From Saposhnikovia divaricata (Eukaryota > Streptophyta > Magnoliopsida > Apiales > Apiaceae), in the NCBI GenBank assembly GCA_036435485.1, contig CM071596.1, forward strand, positions 16,334,001 to 16,398,000: 64,000 bases of DNA, in the 5' to 3' direction. Positions within the stretch are counted from its first letter, which is position 1. Each line of letters starts with the position of its first letter. Below are positions 33,661 through 44,994 of the stretch, in pieces. The position numbers and the translations under genes are program-made. The notes below the pieces were generated by a model. The model was given only the letters and a program-made list of their open reading frames with translations. It did not search any database and was not told the origin of the DNA.

Positions 33661-34553
33661 ATTCTGTTACAAAAATATGAAACTATGGTCAAATAGATGT
33701 AATGTATCAAAACTGTTGAATGGGTTATACAAATATGTAACTATTACACAAGTATAAAAACCATTTACACAATTATCTATTTATAACAATCAATTTCACA
33801 AAGCAAACATGTATATAACCAAGCTAATCAACAAAAAGTGCCCATCAATATGATTCACAGTCATGCGAATTAAGTATAAACAGAAACTACTAAAATCGAT
33901 AGCATGATTTTCAAATGAAAAATATACAAGTTCCTTAATTGAATTTTTAGCCCTAAATCAGCAATTAAAAAATGACTTACAAATGAATCCGCGCGTATGT
34001 GCATATGAAGAATATAACTGTTCAGCAGATTGTAGGATTCATTCGCGTGTTCAGCGGATTGTAGGATTCATTCGCGTTATTACGAAGAGAGTGATGTTTT
34101 TTCGTGGGAATGAAGTGTAAAATGAATTTGGGGGAGGAGTGAATGTATAACAGTCTGGGTTTTGGATAAAAGGTAATACGCATTTTAGGTCTGGGTCATA
34201 AAAACGGTATTTTTAACAACATTCCACGAGAATTGTTAATTTTATTTTTTTTAATTTAAAAATTGTTATTTTTAACAATTTTTCTTTTTAGTATTATATC
34301 TTAGCAGGTTGTTTATAACCCCTTTTTAAAAAGTGAAACATGTAATGTATTAGAAATTTCGGTGTGCCCTTTTAGCTATTACTAGATCTATATATAATCT
34401 GCACTTGGCTGATTGTAATACAATGGAGGTGGCATGATAGAGTTCTTCTATTTCTTGTGTACCATTTTGTTTTAAATTCTTCTTCTTGTTTGGCCATGTG
34501 GTTAAGAGATTTGACTTAGTAAACTTTGTGCTTTTAATAACTGTGTCACTAGC
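33661..34553. other. PMD upstream region with a 29-bp duplication and one TACGCA/GGGT site
   Basis: 34021-34049 and 34050-34078 are near-identical 29-bp tandem copies (TTCAGC(A/G)GATTGTAGG...). At ~34173-34198 a segment GGTAATACGCATTTTAGG then CTGGGTC resembles the units of the 8905-9715 array, in the same orientation. The rest is AT-rich. From ~34340 to the copia insertion there is a minus-strand open stretch with no recognisable domain. It would continue across the insertion at 48072. Confidence 0.55.
34549..34553 (+). other. Target site duplication CTAGC, left copy
   Basis: CTAGC precedes the left copia LTR and is repeated at 48067-48071. Confidence 0.93.
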
Positions 34554-35950
34554 TGTTAGGTCCGATAAGATTGTAGAAGGGGGGGTTGAATACAATCTAT
34601 ACCATTTTCTCAAAATTTATTCGTTAAATAATTTTCACTTAATCGAATATTTTTGTGCGGAATAATATAACACAAATTTCAAGTTGAATATAGCAATATA
34701 TTAACTTGAGGGGTGTTACAAAATCAGTCCAAATGATTATCAAGTAATTAATAACTAATTAGAAAATTCAACATGAACTTTGCTAATTTAGTTAATAAAA
34801 TCAAGATATCAATTTGTGAACTAGGAAACTTAATTCGCTAGTAGTACAAGAATCACAAGTAAACAAGTTCCAATGGATATGATATTACAACTGAGATGAA
34901 CTTGAATTTACAGAATTAAATTTGAAGGTGTTCTTGAGCTTGAGAGAGAGAGAAAACAGCTGCTGTGTGTATTTTTCTTGTTTAGCTCGACTGGTTCTTT
35001 TGCTTCTGCATTCCTCTGCCTTATATACACAGCCATAGTCATATGACTTGATTTAAACTGATATGACAATCATTTTACATTAATATGACAATCGGTATGA
35101 CTATCAAATCAATGTAATATGACTGTCCAGCTTAAATATGACTTTCGGTATAACTTATCTAGTCAATATAACATTCGGTATAACTTACCAATTGAATGAA
35201 ATATGACTATCTCCTTTGAACTTCATATGACTATCTCCTTTGAACTGAATATGACTATCTCCTTTATAAACTGAATATGACTATCGGTATAACTATCAGT
35301 TTGATAGTTATATCATCATATTTTTCAGTTTATAATTAATTAAATGACTTATTAAAAATCATTTAACTAATTAATCCTTTTTCATATTAATTCTTATTTA
35401 ATTAATCTAATAATCACTTTAACAAATATATTAATTCTGATAGAATTAATTTATTTATTAACTTAATTACTTGACTTAATTAATTAAAATAGAATTAATA
35501 TAAATTCTTTAATAGTCAATACTCCGCTGAAAACCACATAATTATGATAAGGAACATACACTGGCATGATGTTGACATTCGATGTACTGTCTGGTTCATG
35601 AACGACTAACTCCAATCTCTGTTCTTCATCGTGACTTTTAACACTGTGGTCTCTTTATACTCTTCACTCTCATCAATCATTCGGTACTGAAATTGTTTCT
35701 TGTCACTAATAGAAATCTCTGTCTTCTTAAATGAATCCACTTGTTTCAATGCTACCTTGAGGCCTGATCAGATATCTGAATCTTCTTCCAGTGTAAAACA
35801 TCAAAACTATAGATTGACTTGTTGATTTTTCTTCTGACGGTTATCATCTTTTGAGATTCCTGTGACAGTTGATATTATTTACTTATTACAATCTAGTTTA
35901 ATTGGAATAGGATCCTCGAACTACAAATAGTCTGAGTCATATGCCTTTCA
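34554..35950 (-). mobile_element. 3' LTR of the minus-strand copia element (1397 bp)
   Basis: Paired with 46668-48066. By eye I count 11 substitutions and one 2-bp indel (in a GA run near 34943), about 0.8% divergence. The part 35040-35310 is dense in ATATGACTATC and GGTATAAC words. Confidence 0.95.
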
Positions 35951-35964
35951 ATCTCCCCCTATTT
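35951..35964 (-). other. Polypurine tract of the minus-strand copia element
   Basis: The minus strand reads AAATAGGGGGAGAT abutting the 3' LTR. Confidence 0.9.
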
Positions 35965-36207
35965 GTTTGTTATACAATAACAAGCAAATACCTAGAGGAT
36001 TCTTCAACTAATCCCAATTAAACAAGTAAAAGAAAACACTTTAAATGCTAAGTAAATAACGTAAAAGTTCTGGTTTATATTAACATTATCCAGATTCAAA
36101 CAGAAAAGATAAATACAAGATAGATGATCCTCTAGACTGATCATATAAGACAATTATCCTATCTTGTTCTATCAAAGCTCTAATGATATAACTTGTAGAG
36201 CTAATCT

Positions 36208-39200
36208 TCATTTACCATCTTCTTCCTCATTGATTTCTCCCTCTTCTTGTTCATCCATATCCGGTAGATTCTTGATCATTTCTGAATCAACAAGTAATTC
36301 CCTTCTGGATGACACATCTGTAGGATAAACCAGTGGTATTCCAAGTTTCTTTCTCAACTCACCTTGATACTGCTTGTACTTCTTCATGTTGGTCTGAGCA
36401 TAAGATCGAATATGATTTGCAGCTTCAATCTTTTCTTGTGATGCAAAACCATGATTTCGAAGAGCATATTCAACATATACCAAATGTCTGGCAAGGTGTG
36501 TATACAATTCGTCTGTCTGAAGATTAACAGTATGAATGACTTCTCCCTTAAGAACTTTAACTTGTGGAGGGTCATTTATAACTTCAGGACCAGCTTTTTC
36601 AACAAACTCTTGAAATTTTTCATGAAGCAGTATGCCTAGTTCAGAAGATGTTCTTACTTTTGGTCTCAACACCCAAAGCTCTGACAGAGATCTATCATAG
36701 AAGAACTAAAGCGATACTTTGTGAGATCCGAGCTTATGACATTCAACAAAGATAAGTAGCTCACCATTCTTAGGATCAGATGCAGTGGTTATTCTCACAA
36801 TTTCTGTCTTTAAAGCTTTCAAATACATATCATGTATAGGGTTCTTCTGTTTAAAGCTTTCAAAAATAGCAATCATCCGACGATCATCATAGTCAGAAGT
36901 TTGTGGTGAGTCAATTACCTTTTAAGCACGTTCCCACTTATCACCATTTTTGTACTTGATGTACATCTTCCTAGCTTCCAGCTTCTGAGCATGTTGCTTT
37001 TGAAGTGCTTCCTGTTCTGCCTTTTGAAGTCTTTCATTATGAGCTAACTGTTCAAGTGTCTTCTTGAGTCTTTCTTCTCTCATAGCCAGATTTGCTTCAT
37101 TCTGTTCGAGTTCTTTGTTTGCTTCAAAATTCATTTGTTGTGTTTCAACAGAATCAGGAATCATTTGCTCTTCATCATCCCAAAAACTGAGATCTGGTTC
37201 ATCAAATTCTTCACCAACATCAGGAAACTGTAAGTCAGCAAACAGATCAATATCAGGTTCACCTGTATAGTAAAAACCTTCTACATCATCATCTTCCTGT
37301 TCTGCTGCTTGATGAGTTGTCTTCTTCCCTTCACTCCTATCTTCAATTTTCTATTTACTTGCACTTCCTCCCCCTCTAGATTTCTCCCCCTTAGTTGAGG
37401 AATCCTCTACAGTCTTGTGACTTGTACCAGCTCCAGGGTCACTTCCATCACTACCTCCAAAGAATTTCTTCTCTTCTGCTATAAGTGAGTGAGTTCTGCT
37501 GATGATATTATATAAGTGTCTTAACCCCTTTGCTTGATGATCACTTTGCTTTTCAATCTGACTGAGACGATGTTCAGTGGTTAAGTGATTTTCATTTATG
37601 TTGTTCTGAAGATCTTCAATATGATTAGCCATAGATGATATAATAAGATCTTGAGCCACTGTGACATCTCCAGAGTCTTCAACTGCTTGTTGTTGAGAGA
37701 GTTTAAGTGCATTGATTTTGTTGTTGAAGATAGTTCTCATGTTGTCCATATCAAACCTCAAGTTTTTGTTGTCCTCTTCAGCTTGAGCAAGACTTTCTTT
37801 CATTTGATTGAGTTGAGCAATGAGAGATAAAGTGTATGTGTCATTGTGTGCTCTCACCTCAATGGCTCTCTGAGTATCACTCACCTCACGTGCTAGTGTT
37901 TCACTCAGATTTGAAGTAATTCTCACAGCACTCCTCTCATAATCCTGAGCTGCATCCATTGTACCTGCACTAGAGATCACCCTAGCCTCCTCTTGGAAGG
38001 TCAGTGGTGGTGCAATGGGATTTCGCAAATCCCGATCAACCTGTGAAGGTTCTTCTGCCGTAACAATGGCAGGCACTGTAACTTGCTCCACTTGCATAAC
38101 AATGTTTTCAGCTTCATTTGCGAAAATATCTTCCACCATTGTGAGTAACAGGGGTGAGCTTGAAGGAATGAATGGGTTTAAGATTGCCTTTGACATGGTT
38201 TTACTTTTCTTTTGTGATGGCAAATCTGTTTCACTCAAAATATCACTACTGGGGATAGCTCTTTTGAATGACAATTTCTTTCTACGATAGTGTTTGGAGA
38301 ATTTAGGATCAGTGTTTGGTGCATTGACCTGGGATAAAGGTTGTGGATCTACAACCCCTTGGTCACTTCTCACAATCATTTGACTATCAGAAAGATATTG
38401 AGATTGTAGCGGAGTTGAGTCAAATACCTGACCATTGACATGTACATCATCTTCATTCTGAGTGTGTTGATCCACTGGAAGTTGATGTTCAAGAACATTC
38501 AAGGGTTCAGAATCAGGTTGAGGTACTGGAACTTGTTCTGCTCCAGGCTGTGGAGCTTGTTGAATTAAAGGTACCTCAGCATCTGGCTGTGGCATGACAT
38601 TTGGCAAATGTATGTATGTAGACATATAAGGTGTTATGACTACAGGAACATGCAACAAGACCTTAGAAGAATCCAGCCTGGTGTAGAACTTCTTGTTTGG
38701 TTTACCAGACCATTGAATTCGATCATTTGGAAACGGAGCAGGTTGATCCTTAGGCATTAGATGATTAAAAATTAGTGTCAAAAATCGAGGATAATGACAC
38801 TTAACCAGTTTACCTTTTCCAAAGTTCTTTGTAGCCTTCTTCAATCGATTCAGCAGAATAGGCCATATCAAGCTGCCAAAATTGATTCTTCTATTGTGAG
38901 CAGTCGAGAAACCAATTGACTGTAACATACCTGTGATGACAGTATTGTTACTCTTTGTAGAATTAACAAACACCTTTGCTATGATCTCGAAGAAGATATT
39001 CCATTCTTGAACAAGATTGCTTTTGAGTGGTCGTTTCAGATTCAGTTGACCATGATAGTTGATATTTGTGAAAAATTGAGTCAACTCATCATTTGAAGGC
39101 AATTCAGCAAATCGTTCAGTAGGAAGCCCCAGAGCAGCATTGAAGACAGATTCATCCACTGTATATGTCTGGCCATTAAAATTGAATGAAAAAGATCTTT

Positions 39201-39402
39201 CATCTGAGACAGCTGTAGTACACATTAATTTGAGCGGACCAAATTTCATTGGAACATTTGCAGTTATAGAGTGACTACAGAGATTTTGTTCGTTTAGGAA
39301 TTTTATCCAGGACTTGAACCGATCCACTGGGCAATCCTCGGGATTAAAATATCCAATATAATTGTGATTCACAAGCTCAAAATTATTATAAGCACCAGCC
39401 AT
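36208..39402 (-). pseudogene. Extra ORF after pol (~1064 codons) with three nonsense codons
   Basis: One continuous frame from ATG 39402 (MAGAYNNFELVNHNYIGYF) to the TAA at 36208. It is interrupted by TAG at 37351-37353, TAA at 36922-36924 and TAG at 36706-36708. Residues ~1-250 look globular, with the segment VFNAALGLPT that I associate with 'putative plant transposon protein' domains. Residues ~260-350 are Pro/Gln-rich. Residues ~500-650 look like a coiled coil (SLAQAEEDNKNLRFDMDNM, HIEDLQNNINE, HRLSQIEKQ). A second coiled coil, encoded at 37164-36950, is Lys/Glu-rich, and the C-terminus is acidic. No signal peptide or membrane span is seen. It occupies the 'env-like' position. Confidence 0.82.
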
Positions 39403-40862
39403 TGCAAATCAGGGATTAAAAATAATAAATCTGCAAAATTCAACAATTTAACCCAATTAAATTACCAAATTCGAATTAATAAATAAATAAAAATTCGAAA
39501 AATCAAAATCTTTATCAAAAATTCTGAAAAATTTAGACAAAGATCTTGATTGCAATACAAACACACATGTATTTTTAGTTTTTACAAAATCACCACCATT
39601 TGTTCAGATTTTTAGATCAAAAATTCGAACTTTTCAAACTCAAAAAAAAAACTCAAAACCTCGACTAAATCTTACATTTTAACCGTGATTTTGAAGATTA
39701 TAGACTGGGTAATCAAGAATGGTCCTTAGAAACGTGTTTAGAGTATGATTTGAGACAGAAATTTGACAGCAATTCGTTCGAAAATGGTGTGTATATTGTG
39801 TATGTATTGTTCGAACGAATTGGGTGACTTAACACGCCAATATAACAACCACTGAGATATAACTGTCAAATATAACTTAGCTATTATATATCAAATAACT
39901 GTGATATGACTATCGGGTGATAGTCATACCGATAGTTATATTACGTTTAAAACGTAATATGACTACCCTTGGCAGTAAGTTATATCACACTTAATCTCTA
40001 ATATAACTACCGAAAAAACACATAATATAACAATAAAATCTCAGTTATACCGATAGTTATATTACTATAAAAACACAATATAACTAAAATCTAATTAACA
40101 GTTATAATAAAACAAAAACAAAATTATATCTAATTTATTACTAAGTTATATTACACCATTTAAAACTAATATAACTAATCACAAGTTCGAATATAACAAT
40201 CAAGAAAATTGTTATACCGATAGTTATATTCTAACAAAACAGTTAATATAACTAACTAAAAACAGAATATTAACAGAATTTTAATAGGAAAATCACATTA
40301 ATAATTTACATAAACAAAAAATAGCAAATTAATTTATACTAAAATTATAAAACCTAATAAAAACTATAAAAACGATCATATGCAGTCCCTTTTACGAAAT
40401 CAAACATTAATAACAGAAGGACAAACATTACAAATCAAATAAAATAAAATAAAACCAAATAATCATACTACATATTTACATAATTATTTCTGATGAGTTA
40501 ATAAATCTATAAATTTTCTAATAAAACAATTTCCATATAGAAAATTATTCAAAAAGAAACTATGATTTATTTAAACAACAAAAATAATCAAACTGAATTA
40601 AAAACAATAACATTTTCAAGAAAAATAGATTTCTCATAAATTACAGCTTGTAAAATTCGAGAAAAATATTTTCAAAGAAAATGAATTAATCTAAAAATAT
40701 AATAAGTAATTAAAATATGTACAGAAGATAACAACACTGATTTAAGATGAAACAAGCAAGAGTATAAGTTGATAAAATAATTATACAAGTGATTTAATAA
40801 GAAATATTAACACATCAATCACTTGTAAATTATTAAAGATCAAACCTCAGATATTAACTAGT
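39403..40862 (-). other. Non-coding spacer between pol and extra ORF, rich in TATAAC words
   Basis: 1.46 kb without ORFs. Region 39840-40260 contains many ATATAACT/AGTTATATT and CCGATAGTTATAT words in both orientations. The same vocabulary appears in the LTR (ATATGACTATCGGTATAAC). The rest is A-rich. Confidence 0.7.
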
Positions 40863-42332
40863 TTAATTACTAGGACTGTTTAACACACCCAATTCACCAA
40901 CAATTCTGGCAAATGTGGATTCGTCAAGAGACTTAGTAAAAATATCTGCTGTTTGTTCTTCCGTGGGTACAAAAAATAACTCCACGGTACCATTCATGAC
41001 ATGCTCTCGAATAAAATGATACCTGATGTCAATATGCTTTATCCTTGTGTGCTGCACAGGATTGTTAGAGATTGCTATGGCACTTGTATTATCACATAAA
41101 ATTGGAATTTTATCGAGCAAAAAGCCATAGTCTCTCAGCTGATTCCTGATCCACAAAATCTGTGCGCAACAGCTTCCAGCAGCTATATATTCAGCTTCAG
41201 CAGTTGAGTTGGAAACTGTCTGTTGTTTCTTGCTGTACCAGGAAACTAGTCTACCACCTAGGAATTGACAACTCCCAGATGTGCTTTTTCTATCCACAAC
41301 ACTTCCTGCATAGTCAGAATCTGTATATCCAACAAGATTAAAACCAGAATCTTTAGGGTACCAGATGCCTAGGTTAGGCGTACCCTTAAGATATCTCAGA
41401 ATTCTTTTAACAGCAATGAGATGAACATCTCTAGGATCCGATTGGAACCTTGCACACAAACACGTAGCATGCATAATATCAGGTCTACTCGCAGTAAGAT
41501 AAAGTAATGTGCCTATCATACCTCTGTAGCTTGTGATATCTACCTTGGCAGAATTTTCACATGCTCCAAATTTGACAGCTGTGGATGATGGTGTCTTTGC
41601 TGAAGAAGAGTCATCCATTTGATATTTCTTGAGAAGCTCTTTGACATACTTGGATTGACAGATAAATATTCCATCTGTCCTTTGACTTATTTGCAATCCA
41701 AGAAAGAACTTCAGCTCACCCATCATGCTCATTTCAAATCTACCCTGCATTAACTTTGCAAATTTCTTGCACAAAAGATCATTAGTAGACCTGAATATTA
41801 TATCGTCCACATAGACTTGGACTATAATTGTATCATTCTTATGTTTCTTTGTAAAGAGAGTTTTGTCTATGACACCTCTAACAAAATCATTTTCAAAAAA
41901 AAATTCAGAGAGAGTGTCATACCATTTCCTTGGTGCTTGCTTAAGACCATAGACCGCCTTGAAAAGGAAGTAGACATAGTCAATTAACTCTGGATCTTCA
42001 AAGCCAGGGGGCTGTTCTACATAAACCTCTTCATCTAGCTTGCCATTTAAGAAAGCACTCTTGACATCCATTTGATAAACTTTAAAGTTTGAAAATGCTA
42101 CGAATGCCAAGAATATTCTTATGGCCTCAAGTCTAGCCACTGGAGCATAGGTCTCATCATAGTCAATGCCTTCAGATTGGGAGTAACCCTTTGCTACCAG
42201 TCTTGCTTTATTTCTCATCACTGTGCCATCTTCATCAAGTTTGTTTCTGAATACCCACCTTGTGCCAACTACTGGTCTGTCTGTAGGTCTGGGTACCAGC
42301 TTCCAAACTTCTTGTTGTTTAAATTGATTGAG
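40863..42332 (-). pseudogene. Copia pol: reverse transcriptase and RNase H
   Basis: After a TAA at 42333-42335 the frame runs open to the stop at 40863. Visible RT motifs include ARLVAKGYSQ, YAPVARLEAIR, QMDVKSAFLNG, GLKQAPRKWY and the active-site VYVDDIIF. RNase H follows with GYTDSDYAGS, STAEAEYIAA and LCDNTSAIAIS, keeping its acidic residues, and ends ADIFTKSLDESTF. The domain is itself complete. It is classed as a pseudogene only because the polyprotein upstream is interrupted and no own start is expected. Confidence 0.9.
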
Positions 42333-43610
42333 TTAATCTTGCATAGCAATCACCCAATCAGGATCAGAAAGAGCTTCTTCAGTTTTCTTAGGTTCCATTT
42401 CAGATAGAAACCCTGAATAATTGCATTGATTCTGAAGAGCTCTTCTAGTCTTTACACCAACAACTGGATCACCAATGATTAACTCAAAAGGATGAGCTCT
42501 ATTCCAAACAGTCTGCCTGGGAAGATTAGATCTTGATGATTCGCCTTGACCTTCATTGGGATGTTGTGTGTGACCAGTTGACCCTTCATTTTCTCCCCCT
42601 AAGTTGTTGCTAGGTTGACTAGATGATGATTGATTAGAAGAGTCAGACGAATTTTGACTACTATCATTGATTTCATCACCATTACCCTGATCATCATTGT
42701 TGTCATTAGCATCAGCAAAAATCTCAGGTGCATTGTCATCATCTGAATCTGTATCTGTCATGTCATCGAAAGATAGCTTCTCAGATGGATTCTCAGTTTG
42801 GATACTAGGGAGTTTAGTGTCATCGAATGTTACATTGACACTTTCCATCATCTTCTGTTCATCAATCATATACACCCTGTATGCTCTCATTGAATAACCA
42901 ATAAAAATTGCTTCAAATGCTTTGGTATCGAATTTACCACCTTGATCATCACCTTCTTTAAGCACAAAGCACTTTGCTCCAAATACATGAAAGTATTTGA
43001 GTGAAGGTTTCTTATCAGCCATAATTTCATAGGGTGTCTTCATTTGATCTTTATTGATTAGAGTTCGATTCTGGGTATAGCACGCAGTATTGATGGCTTC
43101 AGCCCAAAAGTACAATGGAAGCCTTGATTCACTTAGCATAGTACGTGCAGCTTCAATCAAGGTTCTATTCTTTCTTTCCACTACCCCATTTTGCTGAGGA
43201 GTTCTTGGAGCTGAATATTGTCTGGTTATACCCTTCTCAGTGCAAAAGTCATTTAGAACTGCATTCTTGAATTCAGTTCCATTGTCTGATCTTATAGCTC
43301 TCACTGGATACGTAGAATCTCGCTCAATTAATTTAATGTGATCAATCACCAGTTGTGGAGTCTCATCTTTAGAATTCAAAAACAGAACCCATGTGTATTT
43401 TGAAAAATCATCAACAATCACTAGAGCATATCTCTTCCTTGACATAGACAACACATTAACTAGACCAAACAAATCCATATGAAGTAATTGTAATGGTTCA
43501 GTTATTGAAGATGTATCAGTGCTCCTGTGACTTGCCCTTTTTAGCTTGCCCTTTTGACATGCATCACACAGTCCTTCTTGAGTGAATTCCATTGAAGGCA
43601 AACCTCTCAC
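42333..43610 (-). pseudogene. Copia pol: integrase and linker
   Basis: In the same frame as protease and RT, bounded by TAG at 43611-43613 and TAA at 42333-42335. Integrase motifs are CDACQKGKLKRASH (end of the zinc-binding region), LLHMDLFGLV, IRSDNGTEFKN and PQQNGVVERKNRTLIEAAR, so the D,D(35)E triad is present. An acidic Ser/Asn-rich linker (about 42560-42750) follows, then the start of the RT region. Confidence 0.9.
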
Positions 43611-44135
43611 CTATTCTCTTTTGACCAGAGAATTCATTGTCTTAAAATTAAGATGAGAAAGTTTCTTGTGCCATAGCCAACTCTCATCATTAGATGCTTT
43701 AGTGTAGAAGCAAGTGACTTCTTCAGTGCTTCCTGAGTTCATATTGGCTATGCACAGATTGCCTTTTCTAACTCCTGTCAGTTGTGGCTTTTCATGTCTC
43801 TTGTGTGAAATTAGACAATTCTTCTTATTGAAATGAACTTCATAACCTTTATCACAGAATTGACTGACACTGAGCAAATTGTGCTCAAGTCCTTTCACAA
43901 AAGAAACTTCATCAATGATAACATTTCCAGCTTCAAGTCTGCCATATCCATCAGTTCTACCTTTGCTGTTATCTCCAAAGGTAACTACTGGGCCGGCCTT
44001 CTCCACCACATTTGTCAGCAGGGTTCTATCTCCAGTCATATGCCTTGAACATCCACTGTCCAAGATCCAGGTTACCCGATCAACCTGTTCAATACCCTGC
44101 AATGACAAATGAGTTAAACCTTCTTCGGGACCCAA
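43611..44135 (-). pseudogene. Copia pol: protease and pre-integrase domain
   Basis: WILDSGCSRHMTGD is the aspartic protease active-site block of copia elements. NLLSVSQFCDKGYEVHF and WLWHKKLSHLNF are the GAG-pre-integrase region. The frame ends at a TAG (43611-43613), beyond which it continues directly into integrase. It lies in a third reading frame relative to both gag segments. Confidence 0.9.
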
Positions 44136-44986
44136 ATTTGATTGGGTCCTGCGTATTTAAAGTATTGACCTTTGTCAGGCAAAACAACATTTTTAAGTTT
44201 AACCTCTTTAGTCAATAAACATTTAACCTTATAAACAGATTTGAAAATCTTTTGTTTAATCTTGGGTATCCATGTTTTTCTCGCAGCAGTAACACTTGTG
44301 TCATTGACTGGACATTTGACCTGGTAGACATTCTTGGTAATCTTTTGTTTAGTCTTAGGTGCAAATGTCTCTCTCCTAACTTGAGGAGAAAAAGCAGTCT
44401 TAGATCGAATATTATTGTTCCTGTTCATGTGCTGTCGAGGAGCATTCTGTTTAACACATGCATAATTACCATTAAAATAAGCACGCATATTGTTAAAAGC
44501 ACAAGACATACAATTGATAATACCACATGCTTTATGATTAGAATCAATAGTAGGCATGGTATTTTTCGGTTTTAACTTGTTACTACCTAATCCAGTCTTA
44601 GAGGAACTAGCTGATTCAACAACTTTGACTGGTACTTTAGGTACATCTTTCTTGGATGAAACATTTGTTGTGTTAACGTCCTCAACTGATTTAGCCTTAA
44701 CAAATACTGTGACATTTTTCTTGGATGACACATTCTTTGTATTATAGTTCTTAGCAGTTTTATCCTTAACACATTTATTCTTAACAAGAACTGTGCCATT
44801 TGCAGCGTCCTCATTTCTCATTTCTTCATGTATAACCATAGAACGAATATCTGGTGGACCAGTATCAGATTTTGTAAACATTGGTTTTTCAACATTCTTG
44901 AGAATATGTGGTATACCTCTTTCTTTAGCTGGGATAGAATTAGGAGAATGATTACTCAAATAACCAACAGCTTGACTGTAATCAAA
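44114..44986 (-). pseudogene. Copia gag C-terminal / gag-pol linker in a shifted frame
   Basis: Open from ~44986 (after the gag stop, -1 frame) to the TAA at 44114. The first recognisable words are GIGFDYSQAVGYLSN. It is basic and rich in Lys/Asn/Val, with repeats like TKNVSSKKNVTVF and TTNVSSKKDVPKV, a Cys cluster (CGIINCMSC) and the ending NQIWVPKKV. Such linkers lie between the zinc knuckle and the protease in this lineage. It overlaps the protease frame by 22 bp. The two frame changes could be programmed shifts or mutations. Confidence 0.75.
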
Positions 44987-44994
44987 TCCTATTC

